From Verrucomicrobiia bacterium (lineage in GTDB: Bacteria > Verrucomicrobiota > Verrucomicrobiia > Verrucomicrobiales > Akkermansiaceae): a stretch of 64,000 bases of DNA. Shown here in pieces: positions 63,780 to 64,000 of this stretch. Numbering within the stretch: position 1 is the first letter of the stretch; each line of letters begins with the position of its first letter. The translations under genes and the position numbers were made by a program. Under the pieces are notes generated by a model that saw only the letters and a list, made by a program, of their open reading frames with translations, was not told where the DNA came from and ran no database searches. The stretch spans positions 124,001 through 188,000 of the forward strand of contig JAUIGV010000007.1 of the NCBI GenBank assembly GCA_030432565.1. Direction: 5' to 3'.

Positions 63780-64000
63780 ATGAAACAACCCACCCAACTC
63801 AAATTGTCCATCCGCCATTGGTCGACGCCAGTCCTGTCGCTGATGATCGGGCTCCTGCCCTGCCTCCCCGGGATTGCCTCGGCTCAGGCCAATCCGACGG
63901 TCAGGCTCGAAAGGTCACCGCTCCCGTTCCCCTTATCAGGGTCCTTGTCCACCGCCCATCGTGGCAGGGACATGGCAGGCAACTACGGGAACGCCGGGGC
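63780..64000 (+). CDS. Exported protein, cut by the window edge
   Basis: An open frame starts with ATG at 63780 and runs without a stop to the end of the window (73 codons). The first residues form a signal peptide: MKQPTQLKLSIRHW, a hydrophobic core (LSLMIGLLPCLPGI), and cleavage near SAQA. The visible mature part has no recognisable domain. The island promoter element about 50 bases upstream, with box GACAGGGTTT, suggests it is another surface protein of the same regulon. Its identity cannot be judged from this fragment. Confidence 0.7.
   Translation, partial: MKQPTQLKLSIRHWSTPVLSLMIGLLPCLPGIASAQANPTVRLERSPLPFPLSGSLSTAHRGRDMAGNYGNAG

Overview
The window looks like a chromosomal piece of a Verrucomicrobiota bacterium, probably Verrucomicrobiales. 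The inference rests on several features together: a PEP-CTERM LamG protein, secreted proteins ending in a conserved 'STDLxxW' domain, TALVHEAY-type ECF sigma factors paired with very large transmembrane Ser/Thr kinases, BspA-like LRR_5 proteins, and an extended MoxR/DUF58/VWA operon. No tRNA, rRNA, CRISPR array, transposase or phage gene was seen.

Layout. (1) 0.5-7.7 kb, plus strand: two related LamG surface proteins flank a large FG-GAP/ASPIC lipoprotein. (2) 27.5-7.8 kb, minus strand: a tightly packed nine-gene operon, moxR - DUF58 - BatA/VWA - VWA - DUF4175-like coiled coil - squalene-cyclase-fold protein - thioredoxin-fold protein - transglutaminase-like protein - thioredoxin-fold protein. 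Start and stop codons overlap or nearly touch at most junctions. The first gene is a cytoplasmic AAA+ ATPase; the later products are membrane-bound or exported. (3) 28.5-27.8 kb: an HNH endonuclease. (4) 31.3-28.6 kb: an ECF-type sigma factor overlapping an atypical kinase whose catalytic lysine appears moved into the glycine-rich loop, as in eukaryotic WNK kinases. (5) 31.3-32.75 kb: a degenerate stretch with frameshifted gene remnants.

(6) 32.75-64 kb is the most interesting part. It is an island with two paralogous minus-strand modules, each a roughly 1,900-residue transmembrane kinase with WD40 repeats plus an ECF sigma factor (32.75-39.1 and 54.3-60.65 kb). Each is followed by plus-strand genes for secreted proteins: LRR_5, TSP3/F5-8C, CSLREA beta-helix, a sulfotransferase and a two-domain alpha/beta hydrolase. 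Decayed copies of an LRR_5 gene and of the sulfotransferase lie between the modules.

Reading the upstream regions by eye, I find a bipartite element, TG[A/G]C-like box then TGCGC-N-TG with exactly 20 bases from the G of the first box to TGCGC. It lies before both large kinases, two LRR_5 genes, one CSLREA gene, the sulfotransferase, the gene running off the right edge, and both pseudogenes (nine copies). I propose it is the promoter class read by the island's ECF sigma factors. Both sigma factors lack the acidic DxxD pair of region 2.2 and carry Thr50 there, so phosphorylation by the adjacent kinase is the likely switch. The sulfotransferase leader also contains two hairpins, the second terminator-like and both preserved in the decayed copy, suggesting attenuation. 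Together the island resembles a phospho-sigma system that controls a family of cell-surface proteins.
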